Assembly: GCF_002975205.1 (NCBI RefSeq)
Contig: NZ_PCOC01000001.1
Span: forward strand, 744,001-808,000
Length of the DNA stretch: 64,000 nucleotides
Direction of reading: 5' to 3'
DNA from: Ochrobactrum vermis
GTDB lineage: Bacteria > Pseudomonadota > Alphaproteobacteria > Rhizobiales > Rhizobiaceae
Part shown: positions 8,460-16,855 of the stretch, one piece after another
Layout: each line of letters begins with the position of its first letter
Numbering within the stretch: the stretch's first letter is position 1
Notes under the pieces: generated by a model
What the model was told of the DNA's origin: nothing
The model's input: only the letters and a program-made list of their open reading frames with translations
Database searches by the model: none
Position numbers and translations under genes: made by a program

Positions 8460-8962
8460 TCTTTCCTCCCAAATCGCTGCAATTCCGGTTCTCCGGGCAC
8501 CGCGTTGAAACCGCTGTGATGCGTTTTCCAGTTTAAGACAGAAGCCTCCTCGACTACCTGCCAAGTTTACGCAAACGTAAACGTAATACAGTTTTTCGCG
8601 GAGCGGAAGAGGATAGTTGAGACTCCTATGGCACTTGAAACGCTGCCTTTTTACACACCAGCTCACATTCGAATGTTGTCTATAGTTAGCAACTGGTTTC
8701 GCTCGCTGGTGCGGATTTGAATCCAATTTTTGCGAAAATCCAGCAATCAGCAGTACTTGCATGTTTAACAAAATCCCAAGTTTACCCCTTGTTCGGATTT
8801 TGTTGGTTGCTCGTTAAGCATCTGGCTTAACGCGCATTTCAACCCTTTCCCGTAGATTTGAGAGCATGAACGGAACGACAGAGACGGCAGTTTCGAAGCA
8901 AGAAAACCAAGCTTTGAGAACAAAGACCGGACGGTTCTCGGGATTTAACAGGGACAAAGAAA
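8460..8962. other. Divergent intergenic region
   Basis: About 500 bases between the DUF2147 gene and the small Sel1-like gene. It holds the inverted repeat at 8565-8582 listed separately. A 63-codon frame at 8866-9057 overlaps the following gene in another frame and has no family resemblance. I see nothing else of note. Confidence 0.45.
8565..8582. promoter_or_regulatory. Candidate operator, perfect inverted repeat
   Basis: GTTTACG-CAAA-CGTAAAC is a perfect 7-bp inverted repeat with a 4-base spacer, followed by another CGTAA-like half-site. It resembles the TTTACG/CGTAAA style of sites used by MerR-type acyl-metabolism regulators such as LiuR, from memory. It lies 106 bases upstream of the DUF2147 start, on the side where its promoter should be. 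The regulator is unknown. Confidence 0.45.
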
Positions 8963-9220
8963 ATGGCACAATTTCAGAGCTTTACGAATACGCACAGCGC
9001 AGTAGCACAGGATCGCATTCTTCTGGAAATGGGCATGAAATTTGCCATCGGTCGTGATTGCGAGATCGATGTGGTGGAAGCTCACAAATGGCTGAACATT
9101 GCCGCCATTCGCGGTAGCGAGAAGGCGGCCCGCATGCGCAATCAGGTGGCAGCGACAATGAGCAAAGGCGAGCTTGCATCAGCCCTGCGCGGCGCGCGCG
9201 AATGGATGACCGCCCATTGA
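8963..9220 (+). CDS. Small Sel1-repeat-like protein
   Basis: 85 residues, start at 8963 with CAGGGACAAAG upstream. It contains a single Sel1/TPR-like helix pair: 'LLEMGMKFAIGRDCEIDVVE', then 'AHKWLNIAAIRGSEKAARMR', then a helical tail ending in 'ALRGAREWMTAH'. Such short one-repeat proteins are common in rhizobia and have no assigned role. No signal peptide is seen, so it is likely cytoplasmic. A bidirectional terminator follows. Confidence 0.82.
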   Translation: MAQFQSFTNTHSAVAQDRILLEMGMKFAIGRDCEIDVVEAHKWLNIAAIRGSEKAARMRNQVAATMSKGELASALRGAREWMTAH

Positions 9221-9245
9221 TTGACGAGACCTCCGTTTATGTAAA

Positions 9246-9275
9246 AAGCCGCCTGCGAGGCGGCTTTTGTCTTTT
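9246..9275 (+). terminator. Bidirectional intrinsic terminator
   Basis: AAGCCGCC (9246-9253) pairs with GGCGGCTT (9259-9266), with TTGTCTTTT downstream on the plus strand and a T-run on the minus strand. It serves the Sel1-like gene and can also stop the convergent YitT gene. Confidence 0.88.
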
Positions 9276-9928
9276 CAGCTTATACCGAGATATCGACCGG
9301 GCTTGTGATTAATTGCGATGATAAGGTTCATGGCAATCGCACCGACCAGGGAAAGCACCATATTCTCCCAAGGGATAAAGAACAGTGACGCCAGCATGAT
9401 CAGGACATCGAGACCGAGCTGAAACCAGCCTGCTCTTATTCCATAGGCGTCCTGCAGATAGAGCGCCAATATGTTGACGCCGCCGACCCCGGAGCGATGA
9501 CGGAAGAGTGCGAGTACACCCATGCCCATCAAGGTGCCGCCCATGAGGGCGGCGAAAAGCGGATTGACACTCGAGAAATCCAGGCTCAGAGGCGTCAGAC
9601 GCGCAAAACCCGACATCATCGCCACGGCGACGAAGGTTCTGATGGTGAAAGCCCAGCCCATTCGACGCACGGAAAAATAATAAAATGGCAGATTGATCAG
9701 AAAATAGAGCAATCCGAATTCCGTGCCCGTCGCATATTGGATGAGAAGGGCGACACCAGCGGTGCTGCCGGTCATCAGCGTGGCCTGGCTATAAAGCGTG
9801 ATGCCGAGCGCGATGAAGGACGTGCCGATCAGCATCGCTATCACATCTTCATAGAGACGATGACGGTCGAATATGGCGGGTTTAGACACATCGATGAGCG
9901 GGGCGGCGTTATCAATGATATCGGCCAA
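9275..9928 (-). CDS. YitT/UPF0750-family membrane protein
   Basis: 217 residues with five to six transmembrane helices, for example 'VIAMLIGTSFIALGITLY', 'FGLLYFLINLPFYYFSV' and 'PLFAALMGGTLMGMGVLAL'. The pattern 'GSTAGVALLIQYATG' and 'HRSGVGGVNILALYLQ' is typical of the 5TM YitT domain. The C-terminal DUF2179 cytoplasmic domain present in Bacillus YitT is missing, as in many proteobacterial members. It is an inner-membrane protein whose substrate and role are unknown. No operon partner is apparent. Confidence 0.85.
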   Translation of the reverse strand: MADIIDNAAPLIDVSKPAIFDRHRLYEDVIAMLIGTSFIALGITLYSQATLMTGSTAGVALLIQYATGTEFGLLYFLINLPFYYFSVRRMGWAFTIRTFVAVAMMSGFARLTPLSLDFSSVNPLFAALMGGTLMGMGVLALFRHRSGVGGVNILALYLQDAYGIRAGWFQLGLDVLIMLASLFFIPWENMVLSLVGAIAMNLIIAINHKPGRYLGIS

Positions 9929-10137
9929 ATGGAAACTCCAGAACAGCGAGGAGCCGGCAATCCGGCAAAAAGATTACGAGCGCCGGAAAGAATTCCGGCA
10001 TGTCATGCATTCGCGCTGTGTAGATGGTTGGACCATAGCACGCGGCGTCAAAGTCTTGGGAGACGGTCAAATATAGCATCGGTTACGACATTTCGCGCGG
10101 CTTGCAATATTGTTATTTCACGGTCGGCTTTGTGGAT

Positions 10138-10695
10138 TTACCGCAATTGGGAAGGCTGATTGTTTTGGTTTGTTTCGCGTCTCATCCGCGTGAGGAAGCG
10201 TTTCACGTCATGCGGACTGCGCAAGTGGTGCTTCGCCAGATTTGAAGGCGCCTTTTCCAGAAACGCCAATGCGCGAATGCGGCCGTCTTTGTAATAGCCT
10301 GCTACCCATTTCAAGAAGTCCCAATCGAAACGTTCCACGCATCCTTCCGCCATGTCCGGACGTGAGTGTCGGTAATACGTTGCTGTTCTTTTCAGGACGC
10401 GCCACAAACGACGTGCGGTGGATATATCGAGAAAAATCAGCATGTCTGCCCGTGAGACCCGATAATTCATAGTTTCGCTATGATTGCCCTCGAATATCCA
10501 TGTGTCCTGATTTGCCGCTTCGTTGGTGAGACGACCGATCTCGTCTCGCGGGCGCATCGTCCAGCCGGGGTGCCAATAGAGGGTATCTATATGAACGACC
10601 GGTAAGCCGGTAATGCCGCCAAGCGTACGTGCGAGGCTTGATTTACCTGAACCGGCGCCGCCAATGATCATGATCCGTTTTATCACCGATATCAC
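10138..10695 (-). CDS. P-loop kinase-like protein (topology modulation/adenylate-kinase-like)
   Basis: 185 residues. A Walker A motif 'GGAGSGKSS' sits near residues 12-20, followed by 'LPVVHIDTLYWHPGW', 'WIFEGNHSET' and 'ADMLIFLDI'. This is the layout of the small AAA/FlaR-like 'topology modulation' NTPases related to shikimate and adenylate kinases. Substrate and role are not known. The open frame begins at GTG 10695; GTG 10686 and ATG 10671 are alternative starts, and CAGGG upstream favours one of the GTGs. Confidence 0.82.
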   Translation of the reverse strand: MISVIKRIMIIGGAGSGKSSLARTLGGITGLPVVHIDTLYWHPGWTMRPRDEIGRLTNEAANQDTWIFEGNHSETMNYRVSRADMLIFLDISTARRLWRVLKRTATYYRHSRPDMAEGCVERFDWDFLKWVAGYYKDGRIRALAFLEKAPSNLAKHHLRSPHDVKRFLTRMRRETNQNNQPSQLR

Positions 10696-10994
10696 CCTGG
10701 ATTTTAACTCTTTTCGAATAAAAATCGAACATGAGGCAGGAAGTATTATAATTTTACTTCATGGCACCTGCATGATCATAACGAGCAAAGAAAGCCCGTT
10801 AGAAAATTTGTATTGGATCTGAAGGTAATATTGACCAAATGATTGACAGTCAACTTTGTGAAGCGCAATGTTGGCGTATAAACGGAACGGGATAGAGCAA
10901 CAATGACATCTACCGTTCTTCTATATTAGCAAGATCGCGAGGTGCAAAAGCATGCCGAGCGATCAAAAGGCTGCATTCGATAGGGAGTGACAAG
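10696..10994. other. Divergent intergenic region
   Basis: About 300 bases between the P-loop gene and the Cys-repeat protein gene. It must contain promoters for both. It is AT-rich, and no clear site or RNA was recognised. Confidence 0.4.
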
Positions 10995-11816
10995 ATGTCT
11001 ATTCGAACCATCACAGCTATGGCCGGCACAGCCATCATCATGAGCGCTGCTGCATTTACCTTTTCATCGCCTGCCAATGCCCTGACGATGAAAGAATGTA
11101 GCGCAAAATATCAGTCTGCCAAAGATGCTGGCACGCTTGGCGACATGAAATGGAACGATTTCCGCAAGGCGCAATGTGGAGACGGCGCAGATGCCGCCGT
11201 AGCACCGGCAGCTCCAGCCAAAAAAACAGCCAAGAGTGCAGCCACCCCTGCAGCAGATGACAGCGCCAAGGGCCTGACAATGAAGGAATGTAGCGCAAAA
11301 TATCAAGCTGCTAAAGATGCAGGAACGCTTGGCAACATGAAGTGGAACGATTTCCGCAAGGCGCAATGCGGTGCAAATACCGCCACAGCTCCTGCGCCAG
11401 CTTCTCCAGCTAAGAAGACGGCGAAAAGCGCTGCGGATGACAGCGCCAAGGGTTTAACGATGAAGCAGTGCAGCGCCAAGTATCAGGCGGCAAAAGACAC
11501 CGGTTCTGACAATGTTGCAAAATGGAACGATTTCCGCAAGGCTGAATGCGGACCGGGTGCGGATCCAGTTGCGTTCAGCACTGACGGTAACAGTGAGCCA
11601 GCGGCCCCAACGGTTGCAGCGCCCAGAGGCGTCAAATTTCCAACGGCAGTTTCTGCAAAGTTTTCGAATGAATCAGCTGGCAAGGCTCGGATGCACACCT
11701 GCCTAGAGCAGTATTATGCGCTGAAAGATGCCAATGCACTAGGTGGTTTGAAGTGGATACAAAAGGGCGGCGGTTACTACAGCCTCTGCAATGCACGCCT
11801 GAAAGGTAATTCCTGA
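10995..11816 (+). CDS. Secreted protein with four Cys-containing repeats
   Basis: 273 residues. Residues 1-29 are a signal peptide ending in 'SSPANA'. Three near-identical units of about 33 residues follow, each of the form M-K-(E/Q)-C-S-A-K-Y-Q...A-K-D...K-W-N-D-F-R-K-A-(Q/E)-C-G, joined by Ala/Pro/Lys linkers such as 'AAPAKKTAKSAA'. A fourth, degenerate unit closes the protein ('HTCLEQYYALKDANALGG' to 'YYSLCNARL'). Each unit has two Cys, probably paired in the periplasm. The linkers resemble cell-wall or histone-like low-complexity spacers. The family is not one I can name. A terminator follows immediately. Confidence 0.85.
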   Translation: MSIRTITAMAGTAIIMSAAAFTFSSPANALTMKECSAKYQSAKDAGTLGDMKWNDFRKAQCGDGADAAVAPAAPAKKTAKSAATPAADDSAKGLTMKECSAKYQAAKDAGTLGNMKWNDFRKAQCGANTATAPAPASPAKKTAKSAADDSAKGLTMKQCSAKYQAAKDTGSDNVAKWNDFRKAECGPGADPVAFSTDGNSEPAAPTVAAPRGVKFPTAVSAKFSNESAGKARMHTCLEQYYALKDANALGGLKWIQKGGGYYSLCNARLKGNS

Positions 11817-11840
11817 TCTGATCAGGACAAACCTAAAGAG

Positions 11841-11866
11841 AAGGGGCCTTTCGGCCCCTTTTATTT
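11841..11866 (+). terminator. Intrinsic terminator after the Cys-repeat gene
   Basis: AAGGGGCC pairs with GGCCCCTT across a four-base loop and is followed by TTATTT. The A-run upstream lets it work for the convergent DUF423 gene as well, whose stop codon it overlaps. Confidence 0.9.
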
Positions 11867-12235
11867 GGTTCTTGAAAACCAGCCCGTCGTTGCAACGACA
11901 AACCAACCGAGAATCATCAACGATCCGCCGGTCGGTGCAGCCATCGGAAACATTCGTTCGTCCATCATGTCACGAATGAAGAGGTCACCGCAGAACAAGG
12001 CGAGGCCGATAACAAGCAATACCCCGCCCAGATAAGCGGTACGGCTGCCCGGTACGATGAGCGACAACACCAGAAATGCGGGCGCATGGCCGAGAAGAAG
12101 CGGAGCAATGTTGCCCAGATGATTGTCCCCGCCATGGGCCGCGCCCGCATAAGCAGCGATTGCAAGGGCACCACATAGCCCGGCAAGTGTGCTGAAAAGA
12201 ATGTTGTGAGGCCGATTATCGGATCGAGTCAGCAT
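11861..12235 (-). CDS. DUF423-family small membrane protein
   Basis: 124 residues with four transmembrane helices: 'ILFSTLAGLCGALAIAAYAG', 'PLLLGHAPAFLVLSLIV', 'AYLGGVLLVIGLALFCGDLF' and 'GGSLMILGWFVVA'. The pattern 'FCGDLFIRD' and 'PTGGSLMILGW' fits DUF423 (YgdD-like). I choose ATG 12235, which has GGTGGAG about ten bases upstream; the open frame itself runs back to a GTG inside that element. It sits 15 bases downstream of the hisC-like gene and is probably co-transcribed with it. Its function is unknown. Confidence 0.82.
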   Translation of the reverse strand: MLTRSDNRPHNILFSTLAGLCGALAIAAYAGAAHGGDNHLGNIAPLLLGHAPAFLVLSLIVPGSRTAYLGGVLLVIGLALFCGDLFIRDMMDERMFPMAAPTGGSLMILGWFVVATTGWFSRTK

Positions 12236-12250
12236 ATGGGGCTCCACCGT

Positions 12251-13381
12251 TCAAGCAGTTTCGCGAGTATCTGCGTGTTTCCGGGCTTCCTCCAAAGCGG
12301 CAGGAAGGGCTGCTTCAAAAAGATCGAGCTGCTCTTCGATGCCGACACTAACGCGAATGCAACGATCCAGAAGCGGCGCGCCGGGTTTGCGCACAAAGAT
12401 GTCACGCGCGATCAGCCCGTTGAGAACTGCCGTGGCGAAAGTTCCGTCCTCACCGCAATCGATGGCAACAAAATTCGTGGCAGATGGGATGGTCGTAAGG
12501 CCATTTGCCTTGGCGATTGCGACAATGCGGTCTCTCCCGGCAATTATTCTAGCGACCACGTCGCGTAGATAGGCCTGGTCCTTTAGGGCCGCAATAGCAG
12601 CTGCCTGCGCAAGACGGTTCACCGCAAAATGATCGCGAATCTTGTCGAACGACTTGATGGCTTCGGCGCTGCCGACGACATAACCGCACCGAATGCCCGC
12701 CAAGCCATAGGCCTTGGAGAAGGTACGCATCCGAAGAATATTCGGACGGTCGGTTTCGAAAGGCGGGAACGCGGAAGCAGGTCCGGTTTCACAATAGGCT
12801 TCATCCAGAACAAGCATTGTGGTCTCGGGAACGCGCTCGATAAAAGACTGGATCTCCGAACCGTCGTGCCAAGTTCCCATTGGATTATCCGGGTTAGCGA
12901 GGTACAAAATTGCGGCATCCTCTTTGCGTGCCGCATCAAGCAGGCCGTCGAGGTCTGATTTGTCGTCGATATAGGGAACAGTGACCAACCGCCCGCCATA
13001 GCCGCTAACGTGGTAGTTGAAAGTCGGATAGCCGCCCAGCGAGTTGATGACGCTCTCACCTTCCTGAACATACTGCCTGACCACCAGGCCGAGCAAAGCA
13101 TCCACACCTGCTCCGGGCATGATATTCTCTGGCTTTAAACCATGATGCGCTGCAATGGCGTGCCGCAATTCGTAATTTTCTGGGTCGCCATATTTCCATA
13201 TTTCGCCGGCTTCGGTCCGAATGGCTTCAAGGACGGACGGTGCTGGTCCGAAACTACTCTCATTCGCGCCGATTCGCGCCTTGAATGGGTTTCCGCGCTG
13301 CAGTTCCAACGTTTCGGGACCGGTAAAAGGAACGGTAGAAGGTAAGCCTACGACGAGCGGTGTGAGGCGGGGCGATCTCAT
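12251..13381 (-). CDS. hisC: Histidinol-phosphate aminotransferase-like PLP enzyme
   Basis: 376 residues, class I/II aminotransferase fold. Visible features are 'IGANESSFGPAPSV' near the N-terminus, 'LYLANPDNPMGTW', 'MLVLDEAYCET' with the PLP-contacting Asp and Tyr, the PLP lysine in 'TFSKAYGLAGIRCGY' and 'CIRVSVGIEEQL' near the end. HisC converts imidazole-acetol phosphate to histidinol phosphate with glutamate. No other histidine gene is nearby, so this may be a paralogue acting on another amino acid such as Phe/Tyr. Confidence 0.85.
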   Translation of the reverse strand: MRSPRLTPLVVGLPSTVPFTGPETLELQRGNPFKARIGANESSFGPAPSVLEAIRTEAGEIWKYGDPENYELRHAIAAHHGLKPENIMPGAGVDALLGLVVRQYVQEGESVINSLGGYPTFNYHVSGYGGRLVTVPYIDDKSDLDGLLDAARKEDAAILYLANPDNPMGTWHDGSEIQSFIERVPETTMLVLDEAYCETGPASAFPPFETDRPNILRMRTFSKAYGLAGIRCGYVVGSAEAIKSFDKIRDHFAVNRLAQAAAIAALKDQAYLRDVVARIIAGRDRIVAIAKANGLTTIPSATNFVAIDCGEDGTFATAVLNGLIARDIFVRKPGAPLLDRCIRVSVGIEEQLDLFEAALPAALEEARKHADTRETA

Positions 13382-13524
13382 GGTGATTTCCAGTCGATTC
13401 TTAGTCCATTATAGTGTGGACGAGCCGATGGGCTGGAAACTTCCGTCAGCCGTCTACGCCTGTCCCGTTCCGACAGGCATAGCAACTTGTGTTCGCGGAT
13501 GCCATCGCAATGACTCTATGTTTG

Positions 13525-13545
13525 TCGAATAACGTAATTATTCGA
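13525..13545. repeat. Perfect 8-bp inverted repeat beside the recombinase gene
   Basis: TCGAATAA (13525-13532) and TTATTCGA (13538-13545) flank CGTAA. It lies in the 316-base gap between hisC and the recombinase gene, about 150 bases from the recombinase stop. It could be a recombinase core site or an operator; nothing else in this gap (13382-13697) was recognised. Confidence 0.45.
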
Positions 13546-13697
13546 TTAGGTTTGCAACCCATCAATCGAGCAAAAACAGTAGCCTCATCGACGATGGTAT
13601 GACGGGGCTTTGTTCTCAACATTAGCAAAACACCAGTACCACAGCCACGCTACGAGTGGTTGGTCATCAAACCTAAATATAGAAGTGCCGAAGTCGT

Positions 13698-14624
13698 TTA
13701 GTGGACTTCGAGCACTTTCACGCATGAATCGAGATCATGTGTCGCCAAATGGGCGTAACGCATGGTCATCTGGAGTGTTTGGTGCCCCAGCCACATCTGA
13801 ACACGACGAATGTCGATCCCACCACGGACCAGACGTGACGCGCAAGTATGACGTAGAATATGCGGAACGACCTGATCATCCGTACCGAGCCCAACTTCCA
13901 TCTTTGCGTCATTCCAGATCTGGCGAAACCGGACCTGATTGAGCATGGAGAAGGGGCCTTTGAGCTTCTCATGAGAGATATGCGCTGCTTTGTGCGCACG
14001 GCGGGTGAGGGGAACAGTGCGGCTACGATTCGATTTGGTCAGCCAGAATGTAACGCGCTGATCTTGAATATCGTTCCAGGTAACACCGATTGCTTCGCCG
14101 AGACGGCAGCCTGTGTCGACAAGAAACAAGGAAAGCCGGTAGCTATCCTCACAGCGCGACTTGATCGCGGCGAACAGGCGCTTTTCTTCCTCATACTCAA
14201 GGAATCGAATGCGTCCGACTCGCTCCTTCTGCCGGATGAATTCCGGTAGATTGAAGACATCTCCCATCTTTTGCGCCTTTCGCAGTAGCTTGCTCAGTGC
14301 AGCCATCTTTCTATTGATGGTTGCATTGCTGTTGCCACGCTCACGAAGCGAACCGATAACGGAGTCGAGCATTTCCTGATCGAAGCCTGAAAAGCGGATG
14401 CTTTTCAGAATCTCGTCAATTTCACCGAGAAACGACTTCACATTATACTTGTGTGACCCGTCATCCCACAGGATGTTGATATATTTCCCCGTCAACTCCG
14501 CCACCGAAAACTGTTCGACAACTCGGTGGTTCGGACTTTTGCTGGATGTGTACTTTAAGTTGTAGTCGACTATCGGCGCAAACTTGTCGCCCGTGTCGAT
14601 CTTCGTTTCCCCAACGACGATCAT
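13698..14624 (-). CDS. Tyrosine recombinase/phage-type integrase
   Basis: 308 residues. The core-binding domain (about 60-130) holds 'GNSNATINRKMAALSKLLRK'. The catalytic domain has all the key residues: Arg174 in 'DTGCRLGEA', His255 and Arg258 in 'PHILRHTCASRL', His281 in 'WLGHQTL' and Tyr290 in 'MTMRYAHL'. The enzyme should cut and rejoin DNA at a specific site. No phage, conjugation or cargo genes are adjacent, so it is either a lone host-fixed recombinase or the remnant of an element. A tRNA-Ser lies 1.6 kb away, but I see no copy of the tRNA 3' end near this gene. Confidence 0.93.
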   Translation of the reverse strand: MIVVGETKIDTGDKFAPIVDYNLKYTSSKSPNHRVVEQFSVAELTGKYINILWDDGSHKYNVKSFLGEIDEILKSIRFSGFDQEMLDSVIGSLRERGNSNATINRKMAALSKLLRKAQKMGDVFNLPEFIRQKERVGRIRFLEYEEEKRLFAAIKSRCEDSYRLSLFLVDTGCRLGEAIGVTWNDIQDQRVTFWLTKSNRSRTVPLTRRAHKAAHISHEKLKGPFSMLNQVRFRQIWNDAKMEVGLGTDDQVVPHILRHTCASRLVRGGIDIRRVQMWLGHQTLQMTMRYAHLATHDLDSCVKVLEVH

Positions 14625-14853
14625 TGCACGCCCCCCTTTTTATGAGACGTACAACTAATGAAATAATTCTCGGAACACAAGATAAGTGAGCTAACTTTAT
14701 GCGGAGACATGTTTGGACCTTTCTAAAAGACCAGTTTTGCCCCCAACTTTCTGTCGTCCCCCAGCAACTCCCTTCGGTTCTCGATCCTTTTCGAAATCCC
14801 CATTCCTGAAGGATCAGAATTCACGTATTCGTGAGCTATCTTTCAAATGGATG

Positions 14854-14884
14854 TGCGCCAACGGTTTCCCGCTGGCGCATTTTT
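14854..14884 (+). terminator. Strong hairpin with T-run on the plus strand
   Basis: TGCGCCA (14854-14860) pairs with TGGCGCA (14873-14879), with an inner CGG/CCG stem, and T5 follows on the plus strand. It sits 17 bases beyond the stop of the minus-strand porin, where that gene's terminator should be, yet on the minus strand no T-run follows. It therefore fits a plus-strand transcript best. Confidence 0.65.
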
Positions 14885-14901
14885 CTCAACCGTCGATCTG
14901 A

Positions 14902-15975
14902 TTAGAACGAGCGCTGAAAGCGGATCATGCCTTGGAAAGCATCTTTTCCGGCCAAGCCTGCTTCACGTACCGGATGATCGTCGTCCCACTTGGTGTAGGA
15001 AACTTCTGGCGTGATCGTGAAGCCAGGAACCAGTTCGTAGGCCACGTTTGCCGTAAGTGCGGTCTTGCCCCAGTCTTCGTAAGCTGCCTGAACGTTGAAG
15101 GTAGCCTTTTCGGTCGCCTTATACTTCAGACCACCCCAAACGGCCCAATCGCCACCCCAAGAACCGTAGTTCTGGTCGGTCGTTTCAGCGGACGCATAAC
15201 CACCCTGGACCCAAATGGAGAACTGATCGGTGATGTTGACGTCACCGCGAACCTTGGCTGCCCACTCTTCGATAACCGAGTCATAGGCAACAACACCAGC
15301 GATCGAACCCCAGCCGCCAGCGTACTTCAGGCCGCCAACGATATGCGGAACGTAGTCGGTGATGAGATGGTCATCGCCACCCTGTTCGAGAGCGATTACA
15401 GCCGAGAAGCCGTTACCGCCGGTGAAGGTGTACGAGATCTTGCCGGTGCGGTATGCGCCAACGTCAACCACGTCATCGTTAATGACATCGCCAAGGTAAC
15501 CAGTGAAGGTCTGGAATTCAGACTCATCGATACCAACCTTCAGACCACCAAGCTGGATGTAGGCGAACTGAACATAGCTGCTATCGGATGCCGAGCCATA
15601 GGTCTCGAACTCTTCATCGTCATTGGCGAGACCGAGATAGTTGAAACGAAGCTCGGTGTAGGTCTTCAAAGTACCGAGTTCGGTTTCCGAGCCCGTGCTG
15701 AAACGCAGAGCAAAACGTGCGGACTTATCCCAGCCACCGCGTTCGAAACCGGTATAGGCGTCGTCACCACCCTTTACGTCGTAACGAACATAACCGTGGA
15801 TGCGCAGGCAGGTTTCGGTGCCTGGGATGTAGAAGTAGCCAGCGCCGTAAGCATCGCAAACGCGGACATATTCAACTGCTTCTGGCTCTGGTGCGACGAT
15901 TGCGTCGGCAGCCTGAGCGCCGGAAGCTGCAACCAGAGCTGCAGCGGAGCCGAGGAGAAGGCTCTTGATGTTCAT
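14902..15975 (-). CDS. omp2: Omp2-family general porin (omp2a-position copy)
   Basis: 357 residues. Signal peptide to about residue 22 ('SGAQA'), then the conserved start of mature Brucella Omp2 ('[19 protein letters not shown]', '[19 protein letters not shown]') and a 16-strand barrel pattern ending in the porin-type C-terminus 'MIRFQRSF'. It forms an outer-membrane trimeric diffusion channel. GACTGGAGGTC just upstream of the ATG is shared exactly with the other porin. The first 65 codons are almost identical to those of the plus-strand copy, after which the two diverge. By position relative to dapA it corresponds to omp2a of Brucella; that a/b assignment is an inference. Confidence 0.93.
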   Translation of the reverse strand: MNIKSLLLGSAAALVAASGAQAADAIVAPEPEAVEYVRVCDAYGAGYFYIPGTETCLRIHGYVRYDVKGGDDAYTGFERGGWDKSARFALRFSTGSETELGTLKTYTELRFNYLGLANDDEEFETYGSASDSSYVQFAYIQLGGLKVGIDESEFQTFTGYLGDVINDDVVDVGAYRTGKISYTFTGGNGFSAVIALEQGGDDHLITDYVPHIVGGLKYAGGWGSIAGVVAYDSVIEEWAAKVRGDVNITDQFSIWVQGGYASAETTDQNYGSWGGDWAVWGGLKYKATEKATFNVQAAYEDWGKTALTANVAYELVPGFTITPEVSYTKWDDDHPVREAGLAGKDAFQGMIRFQRSF

Positions 15976-16180
15976 TTCTGACCTCCAGTCAAGAATCGGA
16001 GGTTTCCGAAATAAAGCTTTGTTTTCAATTGCTTATAGAAGCGATGAATTTAGACCGAAAAAAGTCAGGAAGTTGGAAGGCAACTCCATATGGGCCGGAT
16101 GCGGTGCGAAAAGGCGCAGAATCACCCGACACGGGACAACCTTGATCTGAATTTTTGTGAAGAGTTTCGCTTGAAGCGAC

Positions 16181-16271
16181 TGGCGGAGAGGATGGGATTC
16201 GAACCCACGAGACCCTTATGAGGTCTACTCCCTTAGCAGGGGAGCGCCTTCGACCACTCGGCCACCTCTCC
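16181..16271 (-). tRNA. tRNA-Ser (anticodon GCT)
   Basis: On the minus strand a class II tRNA of 91 bases can be folded. The acceptor stem is GGAGAGG with CCTCTCC, the discriminator base is G, and CCA is encoded. The anticodon loop 'CTGCTAA' gives GCT (reads AGC/AGT), there is a long variable arm, and the T-loop is 'GGGTTCGAATCCC'. It lies between the two divergent porin genes. Confidence 0.97.
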
Positions 16272-16591
16272 GGTAAGGGCGAGATAGCCGGTACGCTTTG
16301 TCATTTCAAGCGAATTGCGCGCCAACTGGTAAATTTCCTGCGAATTATCGCACTTTATATATACGCAATGAGGAATATGCGCGGAATCGGTGCCGTTCAC
16401 CAGGCGTCAGCAGCTTCATTTCGCGGGTATATGGCGAAGAAAGATTCGCTGTGAATTCGGCCAATGTGGCGATCCATGACGGTACTCTGACATATTCTCC
16501 GCACGAACCATGTGAAATCAGGGATTCGCTTGCCGAAAGTAGTGCCGATACCAAATATCGCGTGTTTTCAAGCGTTAAGACCCGTTAATTC

Positions 16592-16615
16592 GGGTTTACT
16601 CATGTTAATAAACCC
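16592..16615. repeat. Inverted repeat upstream of the plus-strand porin
   Basis: GGGTTTA (16592-16598) and TAAACCC (16609-16615) flank ten bases. A CCCG/CGGG pair (16581-16594) and a TGCCC/GGGCA hairpin (about 16621-16639) lie on either side. These stacked structures are about 220-270 bases before the porin ATG, where a promoter or long 5' leader would be; the role is not known. Confidence 0.4.
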
Positions 16616-16855
16616 TAAACTGCCCACCCGGAAACGGGCAATTTCGTGTCTTTTCTGCAACAACCATCCCTCATAGAAGCACGAGAAAGGTTGGGAGAGT
16701 GCATTCGATGTTGAAACGAAGAAACGGGCGAGTATCTTCACATCCAGAAGAAGGAGCGCTTCGGGGCGACTTTTTCATCAGGGGATGGGGACAGGTTGTC
16801 CTTCAGCCAAATCAGAATGCCCAGACCCATTTTTAACTTTGACTGGAGGTCAGAA

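Noticed and set aside
9497..10159. Long frame on the strand opposite the YitT gene
   Set aside because: It is the complement of a clear membrane protein gene and has no family signature.
14640..14901. Attachment site from the tRNA-Ser 3' end next to the recombinase
   Set aside because: The tRNA 3' sequence (GGGTTCGAATCCC...) is not repeated here; only weak similarity occurs near 14790.
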